DNA of 64,000 nucleotides from Dactylellina haptotyla. Lineage: Eukaryota; Ascomycota; Orbiliomycetes; Orbiliales; Orbiliaceae. The DNA is taken from NCBI GenBank assembly GCA_031310005.1, contig CM062379.1, positions 4,278,001 through 4,342,000 on the forward strand. Reading direction: 5' to 3'. Numbering within the stretch: position 1 is the first letter of the stretch; each line of letters begins with the position of its first letter. Shown one piece after another: positions 52,098-64,000 of this stretch. Position numbers and translations under genes: made by a program. Below the pieces are notes generated by a model. The model saw nothing but the letters and a program-made list of their open reading frames with translations. It was not told the DNA's origin and ran no database searches.

Positions 52098-53895
52098 GAT
52101 ATTTCATTTTTTGTAAGTTTTTTTTTTAAATTGTTAATAATTATTTTTATATTTTTTAATACATTTATTATAACTTTTTTAATGTTTTTTATAATTATAT
52201 TATTTTTATAATATTTCTTGATTAATTATTTGAATGTTTTTTAAATATTAATTAATTAAACAATTTTATTTAATATATTTTTCCTAATTACACTAATAAT
52301 ATATTAATTTATTAGATTTTAAAAACCAATTTTTTAATTGTTAATTTTAATTTTAAATTTTTTTTAATTTTATAAAAAATAATTTAAAAATATTTTTTAA
52401 AATTTAATTATTTTATTTTATTATTATTAATTATTTAATTTTTAATAATTATTTTAAGGAATATATAAAAATTATTTTAATTTTAAAATAGTTAATTTTA
52501 GTTTATTAATAAATAATTTTCAAAAATTATAAAATAATTATTTTTAATTATAATAAAATCTAAATTAATTATTTTGTTAATTTATATAATTTTTAAAATT
52601 TAGGAAATTAATTATAATTATTATAAATTTATAAGATATTTATTTTATATTTTTAGAAGTAATTATCATTAAATTTTATAATCAAATTTTTTATTATATA
52701 ATATTAAATTTTTAAATTATATATAATTATTTTGATGATTTTTTATTTTTATATAGATTTTAATTTTAATATAATAAATTAGTTATTTATTATATATTTA
52801 ATTATAAAAATATAAATATTAATAATTTAAAAATATTTTTAATAAATTTAATTTATTATAAATTTAAATAATATAAAAAAATTATTTTATTTTAATATTT
52901 GTAAATTATTTTATTTTAATATTTGTAAAATTATTTAAATTTTTAATAAAATATAAATAATTAATAAAATTTAAATAATATAATTATTATTAATTTTATT
53001 TTTAGTTTTTCTATTTTCTTTATATTACATACAATAAAACATTATGAATATAAAAATGATTTTTATTAAAATAAAAAAAAAAATTATTTTATTACTTTTA
53101 AATTATTAATATTAAAATAGAAAATTATAACAATTTATTAAATAAATTGACTAAATTTATACAATAAATTGTTAAATATTAAAATTTAGTATTTTTACTT
53201 TTTATAATAATCAAAATTAGATTAAATTAATAAAAATTATTAAAGAATTATTAAAATTATGAAATATTCTTCATTATTATTGTTAAATTTTTAAAATCAA
53301 AAATTAATTTATATTAAATTTATTTTTATTTAATATAAAATAAAATTAATTTTATTTAATTTTTAATTAATTTTAAAATAATTAATATAACTTTTTCTTT
53401 AATTATATTAAATATATTTTATACATTTTTAAATTTTAATAACTATTTAAATTATAATAGTTATTTTTTAAATTTTTAAAATTTTATAATTATTTTAACT
53501 TTTATAAATATTAATTATTATCTAATATAATAATTTTTAATTAAATTATTAATAATTTTATTAAATATATACAAATTTTTTATATTTATATAATAATATT
53601 AAAATAAAATTTATTATTAATAATTAAAAATTTATTTTTATTTTTAAATAAGTTAATATTAAAAATTTAAAAATTAAAAATAAAAATATATTTTATTTTT
53701 ATTTTTGTAAATATAAAAATATTTAATTAATTTTATAAAATTTGGTTTTTAATTTATTTATTTAAATATTATATAAATAAAAATAATTACCTTTTATCTA
53801 TAATCTTATTTTCTAAGATTATAAAATTTTAAAATTAAAAATATTATATATATATATATATATAATTTTTTTAATTAAAAAATAATTAATTAAAG
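52098..53895 (-). mobile_element. Chromovirus copy 3, piece e (5' internal, gag side)
   Basis: Resumes copy 3 after the GATAT duplication, collinear with about 26.89-28.67 kb of copy 1. Likely gag and leader, with no open frame. A short tandem duplication lies near 52.90-52.93 kb. Confidence 0.78.
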
Positions 53896-54395
53896 TGTTA
53901 TACTTTATATATTATTTAATATAATAATATAAATATATAATATTAAAATATATAAAAAAAAATTTTATTTAAAATATTTAAATTTTTAATAAAATATATA
54001 TAAAATTATAAAATATTAAAAATAACTTATTTAAAATATATAATAATAATAGAGTAAAAATAATTAAATATATTAAATTATATTTAAATTAATTAATAAA
54101 AATAGAATTACTTTATTAATCCTAATAATAATTTTATATATAAAAATGGACAAATACATTTATAATAAATTATAAATCAAAGTAAATCATAGATTATAAT
54201 CTATAATCTATAATAAATAATAATTTATAAAATATATTATAATATATATTATAAACTAAAATATTAAATAAATAAATATTTTAAATATAATCTATATCTA
54301 TAAATATAAAATACAATAATAGAAGTTAAAACTATTGAATATAGCACAAAATAAGGTACAAGTATTTATACTATCAAGATTCGTGGTCTATAACA
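53896..54395 (-). repeat. Chromovirus copy 3, 5' LTR
   Basis: A 500-bp LTR starting TGTTATACTTTATATATTAT and ending TTCGTGGTCTATAACA. It is the intact right end of copy 3. The partner LTR is lost (see junction near 10140), so no target duplication can be tested. The right flank starts AATTGG. Confidence 0.9.
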
Positions 54396-54445
54396 AATTG
54401 GTTATAAATTAATATTATATAAAAATTAAAAAAATATTTATAATA
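54396..54445. other. Unassigned flank between copy 3 and the Tc1-like element
   Basis: Fifty AT-rich bases. Together with 56003-56374 this is the pre-existing DNA into which copy 3 and the Tc1-like element inserted. Nothing is recognised. Confidence 0.4.
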
Positions 54446-54480
54446 TACGGAGGTGTGCACCAAAAGTTTTTGCACTTTTC
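54446..54480 (+). repeat. Left TIR of the Tc1-like element
   Basis: TACGGAGGTGTGCACC followed by AAAAGTTTTTGCACTTTTC. Unmutated compared with the interior. Confidence 0.92.
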
Positions 54481-55967
54481 AAAAAAGAAATATAAATTGT
54501 AATTACTTATTTTAAATAAATATCATCATTTATACTATTGAGTACTATTAATACCTATAGTAAATTAATTAATATAATATATAGAATATATGCCCACCTA
54601 TTAAATAATATATACAATAATATTATATATAATTCTACCCTTTTTTATATTTATTATTACTATTTAATTTTATTATATATTTAATATAATAAAAAATTTT
54701 ATTAATTTATTAATAAATATAATTTTATTTTAATTTTTTCTAAATTTTTATCCATTTTTATTTAATTTTTTTATAAATTTTAAATATTTTATTTTTTATT
54801 ATTTATTTTTTTATTTAATATAATTTAATTATATTAAAATCTAAAATTACTTAACTAAAATAATTTTTAATATTAATTTTTTTAAAATCATTTTAATATA
54901 ATAATAATTATAAAAAGTGTACTATTTTATTATACTATTATTATTAAATCTTATTAATATTAATATTAATTAATATTTTAATATTAATATTAATTAATAT
55001 TTTCTTTTAATTTTTTAATAAATTATTAAATTTATTAAATTTTTACTTTAAATATCAATTTTATATTAATAATAAAATATCATACTTTATTTATTATTTC
55101 CCAATTAAATTTTAAATTAGATTTTCATATAATATTCTATTTTTAATATTTATATTAACCTATTTCTTTTTACTATTATTTTAACTTATATAAATATACA
55201 TAAAACCTTTAAAATTATATAAAAATAATCTTAAAATATAAATTTTAATATTTTTATATTAATAATATATATTATAAAAATAATATTTTTAGATGATTTC
55301 CTTTAAATTTTTAGATATTATATCTTTAACTAAAAAATAATAGAGGTTTTATTTAAAAAAATAATATTTATCTATATAACAATATATAAAACATTATTAA
55401 AAATACATAGTTTTTAATTTTAATTAAATCTAATTTTTATATAATTTTACTTTCTATATTATAATAAATAAAACACTTTATTAATAAAATATACATAACT
55501 CATAACCATTAAATTTATAAAAAAATTATATAATTAATTAATAAAATTATCTTTTTAATAACCTTTCTTAAAAATATTTTTTATTAATTTTTTAAATTTT
55601 AAATTAATAATTTAAAAATGTTTAAGATAAAATTTATTAATTATTTACTTAACTTATATAAAACTTAGAAAAGTTAAATTAAAACCATATTAAATTATTT
55701 TAATTTTAATATTATTAATTATTCATTTTTAATACTTATAAATTATTTAATTTTATAAATCAAATATTTCAACTAAAATATTATAAAAATTTATACTTTT
55801 TAAATAATAATATATAATTGTTTTAATATTATAACATTTATAAATTATATTAATATATATAAATAATAATAAAAAACTATATTAATAAATGAATAAAAAT
55901 AATAATAATAATATTAATTTTTAATAAAATATTAAACAAATAATTACAATTTATTTTTACTTTTCCC

Positions 55968-56002
55968 GAAAAGTGCAAAAACTTTTAGCACACACCTCTG
56001 TA
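55968..56002 (-). repeat. Right TIR of the Tc1-like element
   Basis: GAAAAGTGCAAAAACTTTTA followed by GCACACACCTCTGTA. This is the reverse complement of the left TIR with four transitions, ending at the TA target. Confidence 0.92.
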
Positions 56003-56374
56003 CAAAATTAAAAATTAAAATATTTAAAAAATTAAATTAATTAAATATATATAATAATTTATATAAAAATATTTTATAATTTTATTCATATAAATTAAAA
56101 TTTTAATAAATTAAAAAAAAATAAAAAAAAATTTTATATTTAATTATTATTTTTTATAAATTTATTTACTTAAATTTATTTTTTTATAATAATTTTTGTG
56201 TTATAATTATTTATAGTTTTTTATATATAATTTTATAAATAATAAAAATAATAAAAGTGGTGAAAATAGTAAAAATAATAAAAATAATAATAATAATAAT
56301 AAAGTTAAAAATGTTGTTTTAATTTTTAAAATTATAATTTATATTTTAAATATTATAATATAAATTATTATAAT
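56003..56374. other. Unassigned AT-rich stretch
   Basis: Contains AAT-type simple sequence near 56.24-56.30 kb. It is not clearly homologous to the other elements in the window. It may be old genomic DNA or an element present only once here. No gene is seen. Confidence 0.4.
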
Positions 56375-56541
56375 TGTAGAAGCTTCAGCTATAGCAGTAT
56401 TACTGATCGTATGTAGATATAAGCCTGTAAAATTAATATTCAATAATCTAAAACTATAATATATCAAATCCGTTTTATAAATATATATATAAAATAGTAT
56501 AAATAAATTTAGTTTGTATAATTTAATATATAATTTTTATT
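56375..56541 (-). repeat. 3' LTR of the truncated 167-bp-LTR element
   Basis: Starts TGTAGAAGCTTCAGCTATAG, unmutated at the outer edge, and A/T-converted at the inner edge. Same length as the LTRs at 13100, 19241 and 63393. Confidence 0.88.
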
Positions 56542-56698
56542 ATAAAATTTATTAATTTTTTTTAATTATTTTATTATAAATAAATAAATAAATAAAAATA
56601 TTAAATATAATATAAAAATTTTATTATATTATTAATCTTATAAATAATAATTTTTATCAATTATATTTTATATAATTTAAATGGTAAAAAATTAATAA

Positions 56699-56722
56699 TA
56701 TATATATATATATATATATATA
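56699..56722. repeat. (TA)n run
   Basis: A perfect TA dinucleotide tract inside the truncated 167-bp-LTR element. A shorter run is at the same place in the copy at 63.87 kb and near 18.91 kb in the complete one. Confidence 0.9.
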
Positions 56723-58127
56723 GTTTAAATAATTAATATATAATAGAATTAATAATATTTCTATTACTTTAATATAGTAGATTATAATTAAAAATAACAA
56801 TTTATATTTTTTTAATTTAAAAGTTGTATAAATTTAAAGTTGTATAAATTTAAAATTAATATAATAATTTCTAAAATCCTATAATAAAAATAAAAATATA
56901 TATTTAATAATCAATTTTTTCTTAAAATAGTAGATTTTAAATATAATTCTTTATTATTATTAATTTTATTAAAATAATTTAATTTTATTTTGTATATATA
57001 TTTTATTTTTTATTTTTAATTTAATATTATTTTGTTTTTATAATTATATTTATAAGAATGTTTGTTTTAATATTATAGTTAATAATTTTGATTAATATAT
57101 TTATATTATTAATTATTAATATTATTATAATAATAATTATATATATATAATAATATTTATAATTTATTTAAACAAATATACTTCTTATAAATGTTAATTA
57201 TATTTAAAATAAATTAATTATTTAATATTTATTTATTAATTTATATATTAATATATATTTTATAAGATTATAATGTTAAATTTTTAAATAATAAAAATCT
57301 TAATATTAATTATATGGTTTATAATTTTTATAATTTATTATTATATTTATTTATAATATTATTAAATAATTATTTTATAAATATACTTATATACTAATAT
57401 CTAATTAGTATAATTTATATTATAATATTAAATAAATTTTCTTTTTTAATAACTATATTATTAAATAAAGATTAAATAATAATATTAATATTATATTTTT
57501 AACTTTTTTACTTACAATTTTATATAAAATATTTTTAATGTAATTAACTAAATATTAATAAAAATAAATAATATATTATTTATATAAATTATAATTATAA
57601 TATTTAAAATATAAATTTATAAGTATATTTATATTTTTACCTAATTTAATAAATATTATAATAAAATTAATTTTATTATATATAAAAATAATATATAAAT
57701 TATATAAAATTATTAAATATCTTTTATATATAATTGTTAATTAAATATATATATTAGTATATAAAATTATATAATAAAATAAATTAATATTAGTAATATG
57801 TTTATTTAATTATTATAATTTTAATTTATAAATATTTTTATATTAATATATATTAATATATTTATTATATATTATTTATATTTATTATTATAAATAAATT
57901 TTTTTATATTTTTAAAATAATCCCATTTTAAAATATAAAATTTATAAAAAATTTTAATAATATTTTCATTATTATAATTATTAAATGTTTGAAGTTATAA
58001 TATTTTAATATAAAATATATTATATTATTTATTCATATATTAAAATATTTAATATTATAATATTTAAATATTAATAAATTATATTTATAATAAATTTAAA
58101 TATTAATAAATTATATTTATAATAATA

Positions 58128-58609
58128 TATTACACTTCGTATATTACCCAATGTAATAGTATGAATATATAATATTAAAATATATAGAATTCTCTTTTTA
58201 TTTAAAATATTTAAATTTTTAATAAAAGTATATATAAAATTATGAGATATTAAAATAATTTATTTAAAATATATAATAATAATAAAATAAAGATAATTAA
58301 ATATTAAATTATATTTAAATTAATTAATAAAAATAAAATATTTTATTAATTTTAATAATAATCTTATATATATAAATATTATAAAATATTTTTAAAATTT
58401 TATATTATTTATTTAAATTAAAAAATAAATAAATAAATATTTATATTATATTATAATATAATATATTAAATAAGTAAATAAACTTTATAAATAAACATAT
58501 TATAAATAATATATATTTATAAATATAAAATATAATAGTAAATTTTAAAATAATATAATATAAAAATAAAATATAAATATTATATTATTAAAATTTATAA
58601 TCTATAATA
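58128..58609 (-). repeat. Chromovirus copy 4, 3' LTR
   Basis: Starts TATTACACTTCGTATATTAC, the preserved outer edge, and ends AATTTATAATCTATAATA-like in A/T-converted form. Length 482 bp through small deletions. Confidence 0.88.
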
Positions 58610-61600
58610 ATTTTTTTTTTTAAAATAGCTTTTGTATAAATAACTTTTATAAAATTTAAAATATTATATAAATAATAATTAAATATAAAATAATAATATA
58701 CTATCATTATTTTTATATAAAAATTTAATTTTATATATTATTAATTTTTGTATTAAAGTTAAATCTATATAAAAATAATTTATATTATAATATAAAATTT
58801 ATTTTAAGTTAATATTTATATAATTATAAGTGTATAAAAATGTAATAATTAAATTAAAATAATAAATAAAATTTAAATTATAAAATATTTTTATAAATAT
58901 AAATAATTAATACATTTTAAAAATAATAATATTAATAAATAAAAAAAATTAAAAATAAATTTTTTATTAATATTATATTATTTAAAACTAATTGGATTAA
59001 AATTTTAATATTTTTATTTTCTTTTATAAGTTTTACATTTAAAATAATTATTTATTTTATTATATTTAGAATATAAATTATTCTATTTATATTTGAAAAT
59101 GGTGGTATGGTTGTTTAATAAATTTATATAATATTTTTAAATTTTATATTTAATTCCTTTACTAATTATTTTTAATAAATTAATTAGATTATTAAGTAAT
59201 AAAAATTAAAATTAAAAAAATTAAAAAAATTATTATATAAAAATTAAAATTATTAAAAATAAAATATATAAAAATAATTATTTATAAAAATAATTTAATA
59301 AAACAATTAATGGAATAAAAATTAAATAAATTATTAAATAAATTAAAATTTAAATAATTTAAACATAATTTTATTAAAAAAATAATAAAAATTTATTAAA
59401 ATATTTTGAATAGCTTTTATTAATTATTAATTTTAAAATTAATTTTCTTTAATTATCCATATTTTTATAAATTATACTATATTTTCTATTAAAATAAATT
59501 TAAATAATAATAGTAGTAAATTATATTTAAAAATTTATTTATCATTTTATAATCTATATAATAATAATTATTTAATTAATATTTATTATTTTTGTTAAAT
59601 CTATTAAAAAAATTTAAATTTATATTCTATATAATTTTTATATTTTAATTTTTAATTTTTAAGTTTTTTTAAATTTAGAAAAGCTAATTTTAAAAATAAA
59701 TATAGAATAATTAATAAATTTAAATAAATTTTAAAATTTTTTAAATTTAAAATATTATTATTAATTTTTTAATAATAATAAAATCCATATTTTTAATAAT
59801 CCAATTTTTTATTTTATTATTTTTCTATTTAATATATTTAATAAATAAATATACTTATTTTTAAAAATACTTTTATATATTACTAATTATAATAATATAA
59901 TATATATTCTATTATAAATTAAAAAAAAATTTTATAAATTATTATAAAAATTTTTCATATTATTAATATATTTTTTATTTTTAAAATAATTTTTTAAAAT
60001 ATTATAAAAATAATATTATATAATAAAATTCTATTTTTAAATACTTTATAAAATATATATTTAATAAATAAATAAATAAATATATTAAATTTAAAAATAT
60101 AATAATTTAATTTAATTATTTTATATTATATTAAAAATTTTTAATTATATTTAATAATTTAAATAATTTATTTATAAATCCATTTATTTAAATATATTTT
60201 TTGCTAATAATATTAATTTTAATATTAATTTAATTTTTAATTAAGTTTTAAATTTATTAATAAATATATATTTTTATTATAAATATATTTAAATTATAAT
60301 ATATATTAATTAAAGATTTATTTATTATAAACTTGTTCAAATAAATTATTTAAAATTTTATAATTTTAAAATTATTATTTTATTAAATTTACAAATAATA
60401 ATTAGAATTTTATTATAAATAATATTTGTAAGAGAATTTTAAAAAATATTTTTATATAAAATTATATAAAATAATTTAAAATAGTTTAAAAAATATATTA
60501 TAGAATTATAATTTTCTGTAGAATAAATATTAATTAAATTTATTTCAATAATATATATTATAAATTTTAATATATTATTTAATATATTATTATATTTAAA
60601 TTAAAAATAAAACTTAATTAACAATTTTTAAATATGTTTAATTTTTAAATATTTATAAATTAATATATTATAATATTATTTAATAAATTATTATTAAAAT
60701 TTTTAATAAAAATATAAAAAATCTTTAAAAAAATAAATCCTTTTTTATTATAAAATAATTTAAAGTATTAAAATTTTTTAATAAAATTTTTATAATAAAA
60801 TATTTATTATAATTTTATTTAAAATTATAAATTAATTTTTAAAATATAAGAGGTAAAATTAAAATTTTATTAATTAAGATAGTTATATATTATTTTTTTA
60901 AAATAATTTTTTATTAAATTAAATTTTAGTTATTAAATTAGATTATTAATTGATGGAATGTTAATTTTAAAGTTTTTTTTCTATTATATATTTATATTAT
61001 ATTAATTAATAAATTTTTATTAATAGATTTATCATTTATTAAAATTTTTAAATAATAAAAGTAAATAAGATTTTTATAATCTAAATATATTATAAAAGTT
61101 TTTTATTTAAAATATATTTTTTATATTTTATAAATTTAAATAATAATTCATATTTTTTATTATAAATAAAATATTATAATTTAATAACATTAAATTTATA
61201 AAAAAATAATAATAAAATATTATTTTTATTTAATTATAATTAATATAAATAAACTTCTAATATAATATTAAAAACATTAATTTTAATTTTAATAAATAAA
61301 TTAAAATCATATAATTTAAAAATAAAGTTAAAAGGAATAACTTTTAAATATATTAAAAATATATATTTAATTAAGGATTATATTAAAATATATACCTATT
61401 TTTATTAATTTTGAAAAATAGTAAATATATAATTATATTATTTAATAAATTATTAATAATAATTATAAAATCCAAAAACTTAAATATTTTTAATATTTTA
61501 AAATCAAAACTATTTCTAAATAATATTAATTTTTTAAAATTTATTTTAATTTTTAATTATAACTATAATTTTAAAAAATTTATATTTTATAATTTTAAAT

Positions 61601-63392
61601 ATTTTAATTCCATTTTTTTAATTTAATTTTAAAATTATACTTATCCAAATTTAAAATAATTATAATATATTATTAATATTTTTCAAAATTTTTACTATAT
61701 ACTAATATATTATTAGGTATATAATATATATTTTATCAATATAATTTTTTAATATATAATTTATAAAAATTTAAAAATATTAAAATATTATTAATTTATA
61801 AATATAACTAAATATTTAAATAAACTATAATAATATTTAAATACTATTTTTTCAAACATCCTTCGAAATAATTTGTAAATTATAATAAATAATTATAATA
61901 TTAAATTTAATAAATGAATAATTTCAATCAATTAATTTAAAAATTTGTTGATTTAAAAATTATTACAATTTTTAATTATAATAATATTAAAATTTTAATA
62001 ATTAATATAGATTTATAATTTTTTATTTTTAAGAATAAAGAGAATTAAATATTTTATAAAAATTTTAAAAAATAAATATATTTTTTATAAATTTTCTTTA
62101 ATATATTTTAAGTATTTTAAATTCTTCTTTATATAAATATATATAAATAAAAATTTTAAAATAATATCTTTTTAAATAATATTTTTAAATAAATTTATTA
62201 AATAATAATAATATATTTTTTTTAATTTTTAAAATTTAAATCTATTTAAAATTTTATTTAAAATTTTAAAAAATAAAATATTTTAATAATTTTTTACAAT
62301 TTTAATAATATTTTTAACTTTAAACTATATTTATTTAAAATATTAAATTTATTATAGAACAATAATAAATTTCTTTATTAAAAAATATTTATAAATTATA
62401 AATAAATTTTTTTGGTTATTTATAAATTATTTATTAAATTTAATATAGATTTTATTAATATTTATAAATAAATTCAATTATTTTATTTTAAAGCTTATAA
62501 TTAAACATAATCTTCCAACTAATCATATTTTAAAATAAAATTATCATTAATAAAATTAAAAATATTAATAATTTATTTTTTAAAATATTTATTAATAATA
62601 AGAGTAATATCAATTTTATATTTAATTATTCTTAAAAAAAAATTTTAAAAATAATAATATTATATATAATATTTTTAAATTATATAAAGATTATATTTTT
62701 AATATATTTTTTAAAATATATATAGTTTTTATTTTATTATCTATAAAAACTTATATAAAATTTTTGTTAATAATATAAGATATTTAAAAATATTATTTTT
62801 TAATTTAATTAAAAATTCTATTAAATCCTTTTTTAATAAAATTAGAGTTGGATGGTTTGGTATATATCACTATCTAAAAAATTTTTAATTTAAAATATTA
62901 TATTATTTAATATTATTAAATTTTATATTATTAATAGTATTCCCTATTTTTTTTTATTTTTAAAGGTTGGGTAATATATTTATTATAATTAAAATATTTT
63001 ATTAATAATTTTAAATATAAAATCTTACATCCTTCCTATAATAAAATTGTTATTTATAATTTAAATAATTTTTATAAATATATAGTTTTAGAAATTTCTT
63101 TTAATATATTATAAAAGTAATATTAATCTATTTTTATATACAATTAATATAAATATAAAAATTTTTATTATAAAAATAATAATTAAAAAATTTTAATTTA
63201 TAAAGTTAATATTTTTTTTTTTTTTTTTTAATTTTTATAATGTTAATTTTTAATATTATTTTAATAATATTATAATTTTCTATATATAATTAATATATTT
63301 TATAATTACATATTAATTTAATTTTATAATAATATAGTATTATAAAATAAATAATTTATTAATAAAATTTATAAATTTTTATTTTTTATTTT
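58128..63392 (-). mobile_element. Chromovirus copy 4 (3' part, interrupted)
   Basis: It begins with the chromovirus 3' LTR (58128-58609) and is collinear with copy 1 from 20.62 to about 26.09 kb, except that after the chromodomain region it has the same 3' segment as copy 2 (about 58.97-59.35 kb). The minus-strand pol is fully RIP-degraded; open stretches such as 61411-61626 are on the wrong strand. A 167-bp-LTR element interrupts it at 63393, and the rest lies beyond the window. Confidence 0.85.
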
Positions 63393-63559
63393 TGGAGAAG
63401 CTTCAGCTATAGCAGTATCACTGATCGTATATAAGTATAAGTCTATAAAATTAATATTTAATAATTTAAAATTACAATATATTAAATCTGCTTTATAAAT
63501 ATATATATAAAATAATATAAGTAAATCTAGCCTATATAGTTTAATATATAATTTTTACA
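63393..63559 (-). repeat. 3' LTR of the 167-bp-LTR element at the window edge
   Basis: Starts TGGAGAAGCTTCAGCTATAG (third base differs from the other copies) and ends ATAATTTTTACA. 167 bp. Confidence 0.88.
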
Positions 63560-64000
63560 CCCTAATTCATAATAATATTGGCGTAATGTTTATGTAATTT
63601 TAAAAGTATATAAAATAATGGTTTTATAATATTAACTTTAAAACAGCTAAAAATAATATTAATAATTAATTTATTATAATAATTATTTTTTTATTTAAAA
63701 TAAAAAATTAAAATTATACAACTTTATTTATAAAGAGCTACCTAACTATATATAAATAAAAAAAATATTAAATATAATATAAAAATTTTATTATATTGTT
63801 GGATTTATAAATAATAGTTTTTACTAATTATATTTTATATAATTTAAATAATAGAGAATTAATAGTATATATATATATATATATAATTTAAATAACTAAT
63901 ATATAATAAAATTATTAATATTTCTATTATTTTTATAATAGATTATAATTAAAATAAAATTTATACCTTTAATTCAAAATTATACAAATTTAAAATTAAT
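63393..64000 (-). mobile_element. 167-bp-LTR element, 3' end (runs off window)
   Basis: The 3' LTR is at 63393-63559, and internal sequence from 63560 is collinear, inverted, with about 18.80-19.24 kb of the complete element. The stretch just inside the LTR (CCTAATTCATAATAATATTG) is the least mutated version of the element's 3' end and shows the polypurine-like tract. It sits inside chromovirus copy 4. Confidence 0.88.

Larger units (their letters stand above)
54446..56002. mobile_element. Tc1/mariner-like DNA transposon, RIP-degraded
   Basis: A 1.55-kb element bounded by TA dinucleotides and 35-bp terminal inverted repeats that differ at only four positions, all transitions. Length, TA target site and a TIR of the GAGGTGTGC...TTTTTGCAC type fit the Tc1/mariner superfamily. 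The interior should encode a DDE transposase of about 350-400 residues, but it is almost pure A/T, with no frame or catalytic residues visible, so strand and subfamily are unknown. Confidence 0.8.
56375..58127 (-). mobile_element. Truncated 167-bp-LTR element (3' part)
   Basis: It has a 167-bp LTR at 56375-56541 and 1.6 kb of internal sequence collinear (inverted) with about 17.53-19.24 kb of the complete element, apart from a deletion of roughly 0.15 kb next to the LTR. It stops exactly where the LTR of chromovirus copy 4 starts, just short of the RT motif. Copy 4 therefore most likely inserted into it, and the other half would lie right of the window. Confidence 0.8.

Noticed and set aside
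53896-58609. The LTRs at 53896 and 58128 as ends of one chromovirus
   Set aside because: No shared target duplication. The DNA between them is a Tc1-like element and a truncated 167-bp-LTR element, and each LTR continues into its own chromovirus body on the outside (left of 53896, right of 58609).
61411-61626. Plus-strand 71-codon frame, checked for an RNase H-like segment
   Set aside because: It is antisense to pol of chromovirus copy 4. Residues do not fit the expected RIP products of the RNase H signature, so the vague resemblance is chance.
1-64000. Extreme AT content suggesting a mitochondrial or apicoplast genome, or an AT-rich protist such as Plasmodium or Dictyostelium
   Set aside because: Nested LTR retrotransposons with exact target duplications, and sister repeats differing almost only by C->T/G->A, show a nuclear RIP-mutated isochore. 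GC-bearing LTR edges show the original composition was not AT-rich. No organellar genes are seen.
1-64000. tRNA, rRNA, riboswitch or promoter signals
   Set aside because: No cloverleaf, rRNA or conserved regulatory sequence could be supported; AT-rich TATA-like motifs are everywhere and carry no information here.

Overview
This window is a heterochromatic AT-isochore of a filamentous ascomycete-type fungus. No intact gene is visible. Almost everything is transposable-element sequence degraded by repeat-induced point mutation (RIP): related copies differ almost entirely by C->T and G->A changes, reading frames are broken by TAA/TAG/TGA at expected Gln, Arg or Trp codons, proline codons have become leucine (CCA->CTA), and catalytic Asp codons have become Asn. 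The retrotransposon types (chromodomain Ty3 elements and a fungal-style Ty3 reverse transcriptase) also point to a fungus. The species cannot be named from the sequence.

Layout. 1-239 is the end of a chromovirus LTR. 240-1183 and 9107-10140 are two halves of a fragment of a giant Ty3 element, split by a 7.9-kb LTR retrotransposon (1184-9106, TSD TTAAG). From about 10141 to 54395 runs one old chromovirus copy (copy 3, minus strand). It has been broken into five pieces by four insertions: a 737-bp TRIM-like element (12058-12794, TSD TATAT), a 6.3-kb element with 167-bp LTRs (13100-19407, TSD TAAAT), a giant Ty3 element (19589-42048, TSD TGATT) and a complete chromovirus on the plus strand (copy 2, 43527-52097, TSD GATAT). 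The giant element itself holds another complete chromovirus (copy 1, 20624-29181, minus strand, TSD GAGTT). Right of copy 3 lie a Tc1/mariner-like DNA transposon with 35-bp inverted repeats (54446-56002), a truncated 167-bp-LTR element (56375-58127), a fourth chromovirus copy (58128-63392) and the start of another 167-bp-LTR element that runs off the window.

Recognisable relics. Chromovirus copy 2 keeps a Ty3 RT catalytic motif and a C-terminal chromodomain. The giant Ty3 element keeps, in order on the plus strand, a long RIP-broken frame of unknown function with a Cys cluster, a Pro-rich presumed gag, a candidate protease, RT, the RT/RNase H linker and integrase. Excluding the nested chromovirus it is about 13.9 kb, unusually large, with several kilobases of coding-like sequence upstream of gag. 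That is the best candidate here for something undescribed.

A pattern across the window is that each repeat's outer edges are less mutated than its interior, so LTR and TIR termini and target-site duplications remain readable inside otherwise featureless AT-rich DNA.
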